50,764 nucleotides of DNA from contig JACPTQ010000087.1 of the NCBI GenBank assembly GCA_016192705.1, positions 1 to 50,764 on the forward strand. The letters run 5' to 3'. Both the position numbers and the translations under genes were made by a program. The DNA comes from Deltaproteobacteria bacterium. Lineage in GTDB: Bacteria; Myxococcota; JACPTQ01. This document shows positions 17,602 to 26,685 of the stretch, piece by piece (position 1 is the stretch's first letter; the number at the start of each line of letters is the position of its first letter). The notes under the pieces were generated by a model, which was given only the letters and a program-made list of their open reading frames with translations, was not told the DNA's origin and did not search any database.

Positions 17602-18419
17602 CGAAACTCTCCGACGTGCTGGCCAACGCCGGCGAGCTTTAGTCCGATGAACGACCCGAGAAGAATGACAAACGCGAGCACCGTGAGAATTGCGGCGCGT
17701 CTCCCGCGCCAACCCGCAATGAGGCGCGCGTGCAGAATTGCGCCATAAAGAAACCATGTGATGAGCGACCACGTTTCGCGCGGGTCCCAGCTCCAGTATC
17801 GGCCCCACGAATGCCGGGCCCAAAGCGATCCCGTGATGATACCGAGCGTGAGGAGCGGGAAGCCAAAAACGATAAAGCGAAACGAAAGCTGGTCGAGTGT
17901 TTCGAGGGGCGGAAGGCGGCGCACAAGCGCGTTGGGACGCTTCGCCTTGAGGTCGAGGTGTTGAATGAGGTAGAGCGCGGCGGTTACGGAGGCGAGCACG
18001 AGAACGATGTCCCCGAGAAAGGCCATCGAAACGTGGATGGGAAGCCAGACCGAACGAAGGGTGGCTGGAACCGCACCAACATCGCCTTCGGCGAAAAGAC
18101 CCGCGAGAAGGAGCACGAGCGAGAGCGGTGTGACGAACGCGCCGGCGAGATTCAATGGGTATCGAAGGCGCGCAATCGCGTAGACGAGTGCGAGAAGGAA
18201 CGAGAAGAGGATGAGCGATTCCGCGAAGCTAGAGACGGGTGTGCGCGCATCGACGATGTAGCGGAGGCCGAGGCTTGTTGCGTGCACAAGCAAGGTCACG
18301 TGGAGCACCGCGGGGCCGACTCGGACGAGGCGTCGATTCTGTGTCCAAAGCTGGGCGAGAAAAACGATCGCCGCGAGGGCGTACCCGATGGGCGTGATCC
18401 AAAGGACCGTGGCGGTCAC
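17598..18419 (-). CDS. ccsA: CcsA/HemX-family cytochrome c assembly protein
   Basis: A 273-residue integral membrane protein with about eight helices. It carries the tryptophan-rich haem-handling motif WGRYWSWDPRETWSLITW (near residues 205-222) and flanking histidines. CcsA proteins export and present haem to apocytochrome c in system II maturation. The shorter HemX relatives next to hemA influence HemA levels, and the hemA neighbour here makes either role possible. The GTG start overlaps the upstream stop as GTGA and the stop overlaps the hemA start. No ccsB/ResB partner is visible in the window. Confidence 0.88.
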   Translation of the reverse strand: MTATVLWITPIGYALAAIVFLAQLWTQNRRLVRVGPAVLHVTLLVHATSLGLRYIVDARTPVSSFAESLILFSFLLALVYAIARLRYPLNLAGAFVTPLSLVLLLAGLFAEGDVGAVPATLRSVWLPIHVSMAFLGDIVLVLASVTAALYLIQHLDLKAKRPNALVRRLPPLETLDQLSFRFIVFGFPLLTLGIITGSLWARHSWGRYWSWDPRETWSLITWFLYGAILHARLIAGWRGRRAAILTVLAFVILLGSFIGLKLAGVGQHVGEFR

Positions 18420-19126
18420 GACAAAGCCTCCGACACGAGGTCGTCGATGTCGCGTTCCGATACAGTCGAACCAAACTCACGTAGGAGGCGCCCGCAAAGG
18501 GCCGCGCGATCTCTTTTGGTCACTTCGTCAAGAACCTCGGGCGCCGCGATTCGTGAGAGGCTGGGGCGCATTGCAACGGGCAAAAGGCGACGAAGCGCTA
18601 CAACCAGTTTGAAGAGAGCGAGATGCGACGGCGTTACGCGCTGTTCCAACTCGCGCCGCATAAGCGCTGCGAAGGCTGGGCTTGCGCCACCCGTGAAAAC
18701 CGCAACCTGTAAGGATGCGAGAAAACGATGCGCATGCGTTGTCGTACCGCACAGAACGTCACGCTGAAACGACGAAGGAACGTCGAAGTCGCAGAGGTCC
18801 GGCGAATCCGCAACGTTCGCCCAAACGCCCCGCGTGGCTGCGTCATCGCGAACGGTCCGGTTGACTTCTGAATCGTCTGTCGCGGCAAAAACAAGGGCCG
18901 CGCCGTCGACATCGTTTGTAACGTACGCGCGCGCCTCCCACTTCGCCTCATGCGCCGCGATTCGCGCGCGCAAGTCATCACTCACGATTTTCGGTGCGAC
19001 GACGACGACGTCCGCTCGTGCCGCGATGAGGCCGGCCACCTTTCGGGACGCGACGGCGCCGCCTCCGACGACCACGGCCTTGCGCCCGTTCATCTTCAAC
19101 CCCAGAGCGTAGACCCGATCGGACAC
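18416..19126 (-). CDS. Precorrin-2 dehydrogenase / sirohaem synthase N-terminal family
   Basis: A 236-residue protein of the Met8/CysG N-terminal family, which oxidises precorrin-2 to sirohydrochlorin and may insert iron. The NAD-binding VVVGGGAVASRKVAGL (residues ~18-33) and ALVFAATDDSEVNRTV are diagnostic, as is VPSSFQRDVLC followed by the VAVFTGGASPAFA block. Length fits the stand-alone form without the methyltransferase domain. The start is GTG at 19126. It is followed by ccsA and hemA with 4-base overlaps, so tetrapyrrole and cytochrome assembly genes share one transcript. Confidence 0.9.
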   Translation of the reverse strand: MSDRVYALGLKMNGRKAVVVGGGAVASRKVAGLIAARADVVVVAPKIVSDDLRARIAAHEAKWEARAYVTNDVDGAALVFAATDDSEVNRTVRDDAATRGVWANVADSPDLCDFDVPSSFQRDVLCGTTTHAHRFLASLQVAVFTGGASPAFAALMRRELEQRVTPSHLALFKLVVALRRLLPVAMRPSLSRIAAPEVLDEVTKRDRAALCGRLLREFGSTVSERDIDDLVSEALS

Positions 19127-19133
19127 GTTGGGG

Positions 19134-19520
19134 CTATGCCTTTTCGAGCAGGAATTTCGTCAACAGCTTGGCGTCTTCGTCGCTGACCGGCTGAGCATCG
19201 GTCGCGCGGCTGTTCATCTCCGACGACGCGGGACTGCCTTCGATGAGACCCAAATAACCCGGAGTTACGATGTACGCGATCTCTCCAAGGACAGCGCTCT
19301 CCGCAATGACTTCGACGCCAAGGGTTGCCAACTGGTCTTTGTCTTTGACGCGACCAACAAGCTCTGCGGTATCGGTGTCGCCGCCTTCGATCCCTCGGAA
19401 ATGAACGCCACTCACGAGGCGAAACAGCGAGCCGCCGCGTCGGAGAATGTCGCCGTCGAGCGATGCGTCGCCCGACTCCAACCAGCGATCGACGGCCGCT
19501 TGGGGAAAGAAAAGCCGCAT
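19134..19520 (-). CDS. Small conserved-looking protein at the head of the haem operon
   Basis: A 128-residue soluble protein that begins MRLFFPQAAVDRWLESGDA. It has alternating hydrophobic segments suggesting a beta-rich fold (ELVGRVKDKDQLATLGVEV, YIVTPGYLGLIEG). I recall similar uncharacterised proteins in myxobacteria but cannot name a family. ATG at 19520 is chosen because upstream sequence belongs to the divergent gene. Its TAG stop lies 7 bases before the GTG of the precorrin-2 dehydrogenase gene, so it probably belongs to that operon. Confidence 0.7.
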   Translation of the reverse strand: MRLFFPQAAVDRWLESGDASLDGDILRRGGSLFRLVSGVHFRGIEGGDTDTAELVGRVKDKDQLATLGVEVIAESAVLGEIAYIVTPGYLGLIEGSPASSEMNSRATDAQPVSDEDAKLLTKFLLEKA

Positions 19521-19570
19521 ACGCAAAGAATCGTACCACAACTCCCGGAGGCACAGTATGATGTTGGGCC

Positions 19571-20560
19571 ATGATTTCGTGTACATTCGTTGCTCTCGTC
19601 GCGGCGCTCGCGGGCGGAAGCGGCGCCAAATCCCCGAGTTTCGAATCCGTTGCGCGCGTCGCGGTCGGACGGCAACCGAAGCAAGTCGCGATAACGCCCG
19701 ATGGCCGATTCGCGTGGACGACGGGATTTGGGGCCGACTCGATTTCAGTGGTCGACGTGGCTCTGCGTCGGCTCGTAAAAACGTTTCGCGTGCCGGGCGC
19801 GCCAGTTGAGCTTGCATTTTCGGCGGACGGGAAAACGGCCTTCGTGACGAGCTTCAACCCTTACGAGCTCTGGTTTATCGACACAAACGATTACAACATC
19901 ACGGCGCGCATCAAAGGCAGCCTCTACCCCAAGGGTGTCGCGGTGACGCCCGATCAAAAGCGGGTTTACTTTTCGAATTGGCGCGACCCGGGGCTTGTTA
20001 CGGTCGTTGATGTAGAGGCGAAGAAGGTTGTCGCGAAGATACCGGTCCTTAACCGACCGCGCGGCATAGCGATTTCGCCGGACGGGAAGTGGGCGTACGT
20101 CTGTAATTTCGGACACGGCGGAAAGGCTGATGGAATGGGCCTCAGCGTGATCGACACCGCCACAAACCGCGTGAAGAAAACGGTGCGCACCGGCTTTAAC
20201 GTTCGACACGTGGCGCTGTCACCAGATGGAAAGCGGGCCTACGCGTCCAACCTTGGGTCTGGAACCTTGTCGGTCGTGGAAACCGCGTCGCTTAAGGTCG
20301 TGCGGCAGATTAGGGTTGGGCGTTATCCAAAGACGGTTGCGGTTTCGCCGGACGGAAAGCGGGTCTACGTCGCGAACTACGTCAGCCACACGGTGAGCGT
20401 TATCGACGCTGAATCGATGTTGGTCATTGAAACGATCGGCGGTCTCAAGAAAAAGCCGTCCGGGCTTGCATTGTCAGCCGATGGAGAAACGCTGCTGGTC
20501 ACCGGCTGGGATTCGAACGATCTCCATATCCTTCGGCGTCGCACGAGCCAGGCGAAATGA
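19571..20560 (+). CDS. Secreted YVTN-type beta-propeller protein
   Basis: A 329-residue protein with a short signal peptide (MISCTFVALVAALAGGSGA). About seven propeller blades follow, with repeated phrases such as AVSPDGKRVYVANYVSHTVS, AISPDGKWAYVCN and ALSPDGKRAYASNLGSGTLS, each about 42 residues apart. Such propellers act as extracytoplasmic binding scaffolds; the partner is unknown. An SD-like GGAGG lies too far upstream (about 20 bases) and would better serve an out-of-frame ATG at 19558. Its stop overlaps the next gene as ATGA. Confidence 0.88.
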   Translation: MISCTFVALVAALAGGSGAKSPSFESVARVAVGRQPKQVAITPDGRFAWTTGFGADSISVVDVALRRLVKTFRVPGAPVELAFSADGKTAFVTSFNPYELWFIDTNDYNITARIKGSLYPKGVAVTPDQKRVYFSNWRDPGLVTVVDVEAKKVVAKIPVLNRPRGIAISPDGKWAYVCNFGHGGKADGMGLSVIDTATNRVKKTVRTGFNVRHVALSPDGKRAYASNLGSGTLSVVETASLKVVRQIRVGRYPKTVAVSPDGKRVYVANYVSHTVSVIDAESMLVIETIGGLKKKPSGLALSADGETLLVTGWDSNDLHILRRRTSQAK

Positions 20561-21450
20561 AGCGTTCGGCGTTCGGGTTGATTGCGCTGTTTGCGGCGAT
20601 GCCTTCGGCGTTTGCCGTGAACGCGTCCCCAGGACTACTGGGTCGTGTCCCGCAGTCGTTTGACGTCGTCATCGAGGCATCTCTCGCGCAAGTGTTAAGC
20701 GCGGGCCTCGCAGAGCAGGTCGCGCGCGCGTTGGCGCGTGAGTCGGTTTCGTGGCGCAGCGTCGGCGTGAAAAGCCTTCGACTTGGGGTTGGTCTCGATG
20801 AAATGCCGCTCGTCGCCAGCATCGGAAATCGAAAAGGGAAGGGGGCTGCGGGCTTTGTCACGCTCATGAAGTTGTCGCGCAAACCCTCGGCGAATGGACT
20901 TCTTGCGCGGTCGCCGACCGTGGGGCCATTCCGCGCGACGGGGTCGGGCGTGGCGCTCAGAAACGTGCGACGCGTTTCGAGTCGCCGCGGATCTTGGGAA
21001 GCCAATAAGCGCGGTGCCGAAATCCGACGCGTGCTGACAGAGTGGGGTGATCCAAAGCCGGCCGTCGCGCTCTATTACGTGCCCCACGCCAAAGACGCGG
21101 CGCGCGATTTTCCCGACTCGAATCTTAAGGCCGCGGTGATCGGACTCGATGTCGCGGGCGGCGTGATGAGAATCCGGTTTCTCGCGCACGCACCGTCACG
21201 CGGTGCAGCAGTGCTTCGCAGGCAAGTCGAGACAGTTATTCGGCTTGGAAAGATTGCGCTTTGGGCCGCGCGCCTGGGCTCAAAGGGCGAGAAACACGAG
21301 CTCTTGGGGATCGCCAAGTCGATATTAGATGGATTCCAGATCGATGCGCGGGGCGACTGGCTTCACGGAACCGTCGCCGTCGACGCGCTGCCCGACGCGG
21401 GACGCGTGGGTGGCCTCGTCCTCCGCGCGTTCGAGCGAATGCATCAGTAG
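20557..21450 (+). CDS. Secreted protein of unknown function
   Basis: A 297-residue protein with an N-terminal signal peptide (KRSAFGLIALFAAMPSAFA). The mature part is mixed alpha/beta, with segments such as FDVVIEASLAQVLSAGLAEQ and GDWLHGTVAVDALPDAGRVG. I do not recognise a domain. It overlaps the upstream propeller gene by ATGA, so the two are translationally coupled and likely cooperate outside the cytoplasm. It ends 33 bases before a convergent gene, with a hairpin between them. Confidence 0.7.
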   Translation: MKRSAFGLIALFAAMPSAFAVNASPGLLGRVPQSFDVVIEASLAQVLSAGLAEQVARALARESVSWRSVGVKSLRLGVGLDEMPLVASIGNRKGKGAAGFVTLMKLSRKPSANGLLARSPTVGPFRATGSGVALRNVRRVSSRRGSWEANKRGAEIRRVLTEWGDPKPAVALYYVPHAKDAARDFPDSNLKAAVIGLDVAGGVMRIRFLAHAPSRGAAVLRRQVETVIRLGKIALWAARLGSKGEKHELLGIAKSILDGFQIDARGDWLHGTVAVDALPDAGRVGGLVLRAFERMHQ

Positions 21451-21453
21451 GTT

Positions 21454-21476
21454 GCTGAAAAACGGACTCTTTCAGC
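21454..21476. terminator. Hairpin between convergent genes, possible bidirectional terminator
   Basis: GCTGAAA (21454-21460) pairs with TTTCAGC (21470-21476) across a 9-base loop. It occupies most of the 32-base gap between two convergent genes, where a shared terminator is expected. There is no clean T-run, so termination may be weak. Confidence 0.45.
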
Positions 21477-21482
21477 GACGTG

Positions 21483-22388
21483 CTAGTTAATTCGCGGCGT
21501 CGGTTTTGGAGTGCCACCGCGCGGCGTTGGAGCGGGGCGAAGTTTTGATTTAGCGATGCGCGCGAGCGGGTGGCGCGGATGAACCGACACGACTTGACTG
21601 TAATACTCTTGCGCCTTTGCCATCCTCGCGGTCGCTTCGTAGTTTCGCGCGATAAAGAAAAGTGCCTTCGCCTTCTGGTCCTGCGGCGCGTCGGTTGTCA
21701 TCGACTGCTCAAATCGCTGCGTCGATTCATCGTGTCGCCCGAGTTCCCAAAGCGCGAGTCCCCAGTGAAAATTCATTTCAGACGCCCATTTCGCGCGCGG
21801 TGACTTTCTCGCGGCATCCGCAAAATTCTTTGCCGCCGCCTCCCACTGTCGCGCCTTGAACTCTTTCATCCCAGCCTGGAATTCGCGTTCCGCCACAACG
21901 GATTGAATCGACTCCGCGCGCTCGCGCAAGAGATCGAGTTCCATCGCCGAAAGCGCCTCCGTCCCCAAGTTTTGAAACTCCTTCAGCGCTTGCTCGCGCG
22001 TCGATGGGTTGCTCATCCAGTCGAAAAGTTGTTTCGCGCGCTTTGAACGCTCATCGCGCTTTGAACGCTCGCCTTCAAGTTTGTCTTTGTCGGTTTTGCA
22101 CGCTTCAATTTGCCGTGAGAGGTCCTGGACCTGCGACTCGGAGTGCTTAACGCGAGACTCGACAAGAAAAAAAGTCATTCCGCCGAGAATCGCGACGAAG
22201 AGTGCGTACGCTCCAATCGAATTCAACCAGAGGCGTTTCTCGTACCCCTCTTGCCGCTTCCCAATCCCTTTAACCTCGGCGCCAAGATTCTTGATGAGGT
22301 TGTCGGTCTTGATGATGAGGTTGTGTGTCTCGACAATCTCTTTCTTCAGCGGGTGCTCGTCTTCATCGTGACCGCGCGAAATCGGCAT
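21483..22388 (-). CDS. Membrane-anchored coiled-coil/TPR protein
   Basis: A 301-residue protein. A helical N-terminus (about 1-52) precedes one membrane helix (about 56-76, SIGAYALFVAILGGMTFFLV). A coiled coil follows (about 78-120, rich in Lys/Glu/Arg), then TPR repeats (about 170-280: WGLALWELGRHDESTQRFEQ; ALFFIARNYEATARMAKAQEYY). The end is Pro/Thr-rich. This shape suits a scaffold that gathers partners at the inner membrane. The ATG at 22388 follows CAAGGAGC by 6 bases. It lies 72 bases after mtnA. Confidence 0.8.
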   Translation of the reverse strand: MPISRGHDEDEHPLKKEIVETHNLIIKTDNLIKNLGAEVKGIGKRQEGYEKRLWLNSIGAYALFVAILGGMTFFLVESRVKHSESQVQDLSRQIEACKTDKDKLEGERSKRDERSKRAKQLFDWMSNPSTREQALKEFQNLGTEALSAMELDLLRERAESIQSVVAEREFQAGMKEFKARQWEAAAKNFADAARKSPRAKWASEMNFHWGLALWELGRHDESTQRFEQSMTTDAPQDQKAKALFFIARNYEATARMAKAQEYYSQVVSVHPRHPLARIAKSKLRPAPTPRGGTPKPTPRIN

Positions 22389-22460
22389 CGGGGCTCCTTG
22401 CGTATGACTGGACCGGTGTCACCTATTATCAGAACCCGCCGCGCGTCGCAAATATCTCGC

Positions 22461-23501
22461 TTATTTCTCGAATAATTCTGCGATCGTGCGTTCGCAGGGT
22501 GGCGCCGCGACACCGGCGTCGGTGACGATCGCAGCGATGTACCGCGCGGGAGTTACGTCAAACGCCGGATGCCGCGCGCGGACGCCGTGTGGTGCGACTT
22601 GAACGCCAGCGAACGACGTCACTTCCGCCTCGCTTCGTTCCTCGATCGGAATCTTCGAACCGTTTTCGATGGCCCGATCGATCGTTGAAAGTGGCGCAGC
22701 GACATAGAAGGGAACGCTATGCGCGGCCGCGAGAACCGCAACCGTATACGTTCCAATCTTGTTGGCCGCATCGCCATTTCGCGCGATCCGATCGGCGCCG
22801 ACGACGACGAGGTCAATTTCGCCCTTCGAAAAAAGGTGGCCACTCATGTTGTCCGAAATGACGGTGACTGGAATGTTGTCCCGCGCGAGCTCCCACGCTG
22901 TTAACCGCGCGCCTTGCAGGAATGGGCGCGTCTCATCGGCGAAAACGGCGACCTTCTTTCCGGCATCGCGGGCCGCGCGAATCACACCAAGCGCTGTTCC
23001 GTAACCACCCGTTGCAAGCGCCCCGGCGTTGCAGTGCGTGAGAATCCGCGCGCCATCTGGCACGAACGCCGCCCCGAGCCGACCCATCCTCTCATTTCCT
23101 TCGACATCCTCGCGGTGAATCGCTTCCGCCTCGCGAGCGAGCGCTGCCGCGAACGCCGCGCCCGCAACTCCTTCGGATACAAGTTTCTCCGCGACGCGTG
23201 CCATCCGTTCGACCGCCCAAAAAAGATTGACCGCGGTTGGCCGCGTTCGCGCCAATCGTTCGCGCGCTGCGGATACTGACGCGAGGGTAGGGGCCGCGGC
23301 TGCCGCCATCGCGATCCCATAAGCCGCGGTGATCCCGATCGCCGGTGCGCCGCGCACGACCATCGTCTCGATCGCCCTCGCAACCTCTTCGACGTCGTGG
23401 CATTCAACCCATTCCTCGACGAGCGGCAGCTTTCGTTGTTCGAGGAGTGAAAGACGACCGCCAACCCAGCGGATCGGCGAGAGATGAAAGTTACTTGGCA
23501 A
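22461..23501 (-). CDS. mtnA: Methylthioribose-1-phosphate isomerase (MtnA family)
   Basis: A 346-residue enzyme that converts 5-methylthioribose-1-phosphate to the ribulose form in methionine salvage. Signatures include [26 protein letters not shown], catalytic Cys157 in [20 protein letters not shown], and Asp237 in [19 protein letters not shown]. Both proposed catalytic residues are present. The start is TTG at 23501, overlapping the upstream gene by 11 bases; no ATG precedes the conserved N-terminal block. Other salvage genes are not nearby, though metK and ahcY are in the same window. Confidence 0.95.
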   Translation of the reverse strand: MPSNFHLSPIRWVGGRLSLLEQRKLPLVEEWVECHDVEEVARAIETMVVRGAPAIGITAAYGIAMAAAAAPTLASVSAARERLARTRPTAVNLFWAVERMARVAEKLVSEGVAGAAFAAALAREAEAIHREDVEGNERMGRLGAAFVPDGARILTHCNAGALATGGYGTALGVIRAARDAGKKVAVFADETRPFLQGARLTAWELARDNIPVTVISDNMSGHLFSKGEIDLVVVGADRIARNGDAANKIGTYTVAVLAAAHSVPFYVAAPLSTIDRAIENGSKIPIEERSEAEVTSFAGVQVAPHGVRARHPAFDVTPARYIAAIVTDAGVAAPPCERTIAELFEK

Positions 23502-24882
23502 CCGAATTCGATGCGACGCGATAGGGGACGAAGAAGATCGGCGTGTCGGCGCTCGGCTTCATGACTGCGCCTTTCTTCAGCAACATCTTGAGCTTCTCTT
23601 CAAGTTTCTTGAGCTCCGCTGGATCTTTTCCAGAATCCTTATGAAGCTCCTCCGCTCGCTTGACCCACTGATTTGCTTGAAACGCGAAGTTTTGATACTC
23701 GTGCGGCTCGAACAAGTCGTCGTTGAATCTGTCCTGCTTCTCCGAGAGGTCACCGAATTCGGCAACCATTCGGTAGGTCTTTTCAATCAGCTTCATGAGT
23801 GCCTGAAGCTCAGGTTCCGCCTGATTGTTCTTTTTCGCCTGTCCCACATCCATTCGCAGCTTGAAAATATCGAGCTGCGTGCGATAAAAGTTCTTTTCGC
23901 GCGATGTGATGATCGCATCCGCCGTAATGATTGCCGGCAACTGAACGATCGTTGAACTGGCCATCTCCCAGTTTTGGTTTTCGATGTGCTCTTCCATCTG
24001 CTTGAGCGTCTGGAACAGCTTTGAGTCCTGAGTCGCCGGGTAACGCTTAAACCGCGTGATGTTGATAACGACGTACGGCGTGTCGTAATACTCCTCGTCG
24101 CGCACGAGGTCGACAAGGCGATTGCCGCGGAGTCGCAGTCTCTTCAAAAGCTTTGTCGCCGTAATGTGCTCAAACCCGCTCGCGTTCGCCGGCGGAATCG
24201 CGATGATAATGTAGCGTCCCGCCGTGAACAGCAGATCCGGCTTTTCGCGATAGATTCGGTCTGCGGAGAAAAACGTCACGGAGTATTTCCAGTCGAGCTT
24301 TTGCCATATGACTGCGTTCATGACCTGACCAAAAAGTTCCGACGCCTTGTCGACGATGGCCGTGTTAAACGGGATGATCTTCCGCAAAAAGCTCTTTTGC
24401 CCATCGACCTGCGCCTTGATCGTCGGAGCACTTTTGTCGGGAATCGCCTGGAACTGGAGCGTCAACGTGACGTTCTGCCCCGTGTAAAGAAAGGGCTCAA
24501 CCGCGAGCAGGTTGTCAAACGACAAAAACGCGTTTCCACCGACACCCTTACGTACGTCGAGGACCGTTCTGACCGGTTTTTGATCCGAGCGAATGCCATC
24601 CATAGATAAGCCGAATGCGACCTCCGCGTCGCCGAGCCCCGGCAAGTTTCTAAAAAAAGCACTGTCGAGCGAAATCGCGACGTAGTCGAGGTTTGTGCGA
24701 ATCTTGTTCTTAACGACCTCATCGCCCTCCGTGTGCGCGACAGTGATCTCCTTGTTCTTCGCTTTGAACGAGACGTGGTTTCGCCAATCGATCGCCGTTC
24801 GACCGCACGAAAGCGGGAACGCGATCGCACCCGCGAGAACCACGAAAAGAGGCGCCTCTATCAACCCTTTATGAACCCGCAT
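23491..24882 (-). CDS. Envelope protein of unknown function, possible lipoprotein
   Basis: A 463-residue protein with an N-terminal hydrophobic signal ([16 protein letters not shown]) followed by Cys. The preceding residues FPLSC only partly fit a lipobox, so it may be a lipoprotein or an ordinary secreted protein. The middle is beta-rich and the last ~170 residues are strongly helical and charged ([36 protein letters not shown]). No family is recognised. ATG at 24882 is preferred over GTG at 24888 because the GGGAGGG site then has proper spacing. mtnA overlaps its end by 11 bases. Confidence 0.7.
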   Translation of the reverse strand: MRVHKGLIEAPLFVVLAGAIAFPLSCGRTAIDWRNHVSFKAKNKEITVAHTEGDEVVKNKIRTNLDYVAISLDSAFFRNLPGLGDAEVAFGLSMDGIRSDQKPVRTVLDVRKGVGGNAFLSFDNLLAVEPFLYTGQNVTLTLQFQAIPDKSAPTIKAQVDGQKSFLRKIIPFNTAIVDKASELFGQVMNAVIWQKLDWKYSVTFFSADRIYREKPDLLFTAGRYIIIAIPPANASGFEHITATKLLKRLRLRGNRLVDLVRDEEYYDTPYVVINITRFKRYPATQDSKLFQTLKQMEEHIENQNWEMASSTIVQLPAIITADAIITSREKNFYRTQLDIFKLRMDVGQAKKNNQAEPELQALMKLIEKTYRMVAEFGDLSEKQDRFNDDLFEPHEYQNFAFQANQWVKRAEELHKDSGKDPAELKKLEEKLKMLLKKGAVMKPSADTPIFFVPYRVASNSVAK

Positions 24883-24906
24883 CGACACCCTCCCTGCACA
24901 TGCAGA

Positions 24907-24933
24907 ATTGTCGCATAAGGAATATTATGTCAA
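24907..24933 (-). promoter_or_regulatory. Candidate promoter with a consensus -35 box
   Basis: On the minus strand a perfect TTGACA (24933-24928) is followed by GACAAT (24912-24907) with a 15-base spacer, somewhat short. The -35 box overlaps the stop codon of the upstream gene. It would drive the envelope protein, mtnA and the TPR gene. Confidence 0.45.
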
Positions 24934-25313
24934 CTTTTAGCCGCTGCCGCACCGGACTTCTTCGCAGCCGCACCCGGCGCCACCTTCCCAGCCGCCGCCA
25001 AGAACTTATCGAGGAGCTGCGCGTTTCGAAGTCCACTCAGACGCGCCCGAAAATCTTTATCGGCCTTCCCCTTGCGCCGCTGCGCATAAACCGCGTCCGC
25101 CAGCTTTTCCTTCGACCCGAACTGCTCCCGCACGCGCGTTTCAACCGCATGCAAACGAAGGAGCTGCGCATTCGTTACACGCAGGAGCCGCGCCTTAAAA
25201 TCTTCGTCGCTCTCGCCCTCGGGTCGCTCAAGCGTCCCAACAAGCTCACCCACAAGCTTTTCTTTCGAGCCAAACCGCTCGCGCACAATCTGAACCGGTG
25301 TCTTTTTTGCCAT
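24930..25313 (-). CDS. Small basic protein with an internal duplication
   Basis: A 127-residue protein made of two related units. Residues ~9-55 and ~60-105 both contain VRE[RQ]FGSKEKL, then [DK][DK]DF[KR]ARL, then NAQLL. The C-terminal tail is Lys/Ala-rich (APGAAAKKSGAAAAKS), as seen in nucleic-acid-binding proteins. I do not recognise a named family. ATG at 25313 is chosen; a GAGGA site lies about 12 bases upstream. It is divergent from the PQQ propeller gene and has no membrane segment. Confidence 0.7.
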   Translation of the reverse strand: MAKKTPVQIVRERFGSKEKLVGELVGTLERPEGESDEDFKARLLRVTNAQLLRLHAVETRVREQFGSKEKLADAVYAQRRKGKADKDFRARLSGLRNAQLLDKFLAAAGKVAPGAAAKKSGAAAAKS

Positions 25314-25387
25314 GGCGTTACAAATCCTCTTTTCTAACAGGCGCGAGAGGTTTACCAAACCCCTCGTTCGAGCGCAAGTAAACTATC

Positions 25388-25417
25388 TTGCTTCTTAAAA
25401 CAAGCGCTTACTATAAT
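25388..25417 (+). promoter_or_regulatory. Strong sigma70-like promoter for the PQQ-propeller lipoprotein
   Basis: TTGCTT at 25388-25393 is followed after 18 bases by a perfect TATAAT at 25412-25417. Transcription would start at about 25424, at or next to the proposed GTG start, implying a leaderless or very short-leader mRNA. Confidence 0.65.
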
Positions 25418-25423
25418 CCCCGT

Positions 25424-26617
25424 GTGAACCCGAGGTTGATGATCGTCGTCCTGGCCGTTGTTGCGTGCCATGAAAAGAACGACCCAAGCCGCCAGAAGAA
25501 GATTTCGGTTACGGAACCCCCCAAAGAGCGCGTGATCTCTCGCGATTTGTCGTGGCCTTCCGACTGGCCGATGTTCCTTGGCAACCCGCATCGAAACGGC
25601 AATGTTCTCCTCCATGGCACAGAAGCGCGCCTCCTCTGGAAGGCAAAACTCGGCGACGCGGTCTTTTCGAGCGCGGCGGTCGTCAACGACGTCGTCTTCG
25701 TCGGCAGCCGCGACCACCATTTTTACGCCATCGACGCACGCTCGGGCTCGATCCTATGGCGCTTCAAAACCGGCAACCTCATTTTCTCGAGCGCCGCCGT
25801 TGCGCTTGGTAACATCTACGTCGGAAGCGACGACGGCCATCTCTACGCCCTCGATGCAACATCGGGCGCCAAGCGTTTCGCGTTTAAAACCGAGGGCGAA
25901 GTTCGCCTCTCCCCCGCTGTTTGGCGCGGACTTGTCTTTTTCGCCGATTCGGGGTTTCGCGCTTCGGGGCTTCTTTACGCGCTCGACGCGAAAACGGGCG
26001 AAGAAAAGTGGCGCTTCCAAGCGGGCGTTGCGCGGGCCGACTGGGTCGCAACGTCGCCAACGGTTTACGAGCGCGCGGTCTATTTCGCGACGTCGACGGG
26101 TTACCTCTACTCGGTTGATGCGAATAACGGCAAGGAGCATTGGCGAAAACAAGTCGGCGTCGTGCGTTCGGCGCCAACGGTATATGAGGGAAACGTTTAC
26201 GCGGGAACGTCGGATGGGCACCTCGTCGCTGTGACGACCGAAGCGGGCCGCGAAGTTTGGCGCGCGAAGGCCGAAGCACCGGTGAACGCGGCGCCGTCGA
26301 TTTACAACGGCGTCCTTTACTTTCGGTCGGACGACCGCTTCTTGTATGCGCTCGACCTTGCCGCCGATGGGAAGCTGCTTTGGAAATACCGCACGGGGCA
26401 ACGGTTTGACACGGCGAAGGTCGAAACGGCACCGTCGGTTTGGGGCGGAATCGTTTATTTTGGGTCGGACAACAACTTTGTTTATGCGTTTGAGGCGCGT
26501 ACCGGCAAGAAGCTGTGGCAGTTCAAGACCGACGCGGAAGTCCTTGCTGCGCCTACGATTGTCGATGGTGTCGCGTATTTTGGTGATGCCGACGGGTTTG
26601 TGTATGCGGTGAAGTGA
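25424..26617 (+). CDS. PQQ-like beta-propeller lipoprotein
   Basis: A 397-residue protein. A short signal ends in a good lipobox (VVLAVVAC, Cys at about residue 15). About eight PQQ/BamB-like blades follow, each with phrases such as LYALDAKTGEEKWRFQ, FYAIDARSGSILWRFKTG and VYAFEARTGKKLWQFKT. The propeller probably sits on the periplasmic face of a membrane. BamB is a familiar relative, but nothing here ties it to outer-membrane assembly. Start could be GTG at 25424 or ATG at 25439, the latter having GAGG just upstream. Confidence 0.88.
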   Translation: MNPRLMIVVLAVVACHEKNDPSRQKKISVTEPPKERVISRDLSWPSDWPMFLGNPHRNGNVLLHGTEARLLWKAKLGDAVFSSAAVVNDVVFVGSRDHHFYAIDARSGSILWRFKTGNLIFSSAAVALGNIYVGSDDGHLYALDATSGAKRFAFKTEGEVRLSPAVWRGLVFFADSGFRASGLLYALDAKTGEEKWRFQAGVARADWVATSPTVYERAVYFATSTGYLYSVDANNGKEHWRKQVGVVRSAPTVYEGNVYAGTSDGHLVAVTTEAGREVWRAKAEAPVNAAPSIYNGVLYFRSDDRFLYALDLAADGKLLWKYRTGQRFDTAKVETAPSVWGGIVYFGSDNNFVYAFEARTGKKLWQFKTDAEVLAAPTIVDGVAYFGDADGFVYAVK

Positions 26618-26640
26618 GAGACGGAAAGAAAAGGGAACAT

Positions 26641-26684
26641 GCACCACAGAGGCACAGAAAACACAGAGGAAGACACAGAGAAGA
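26641..26684 (+). repeat. Copy 1 of a short dispersed purine-rich repeat
   Basis: The stretch has repeated CACAGAG words separated by 8-12 bases (CCACAGAGGCACAG, ACACAGAGGAAG, ACACAGAGAAGAG). It lies in the 68-base gap between two convergent genes. Related stretches are at 31041-31074 and 34081-34118. I recall such CACAGAG-rich words as dispersed repeats in some environmental genomes. Confidence 0.65.
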
Positions 26685-26685
26685 G

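Noticed and set aside
17730-18767. A 345-codon plus-strand open frame opposite ccsA and met8
   Set aside because: Composition is Arg/Glu/Asp-rich with no hydrophobic core, and the opposite strand encodes two known proteins.
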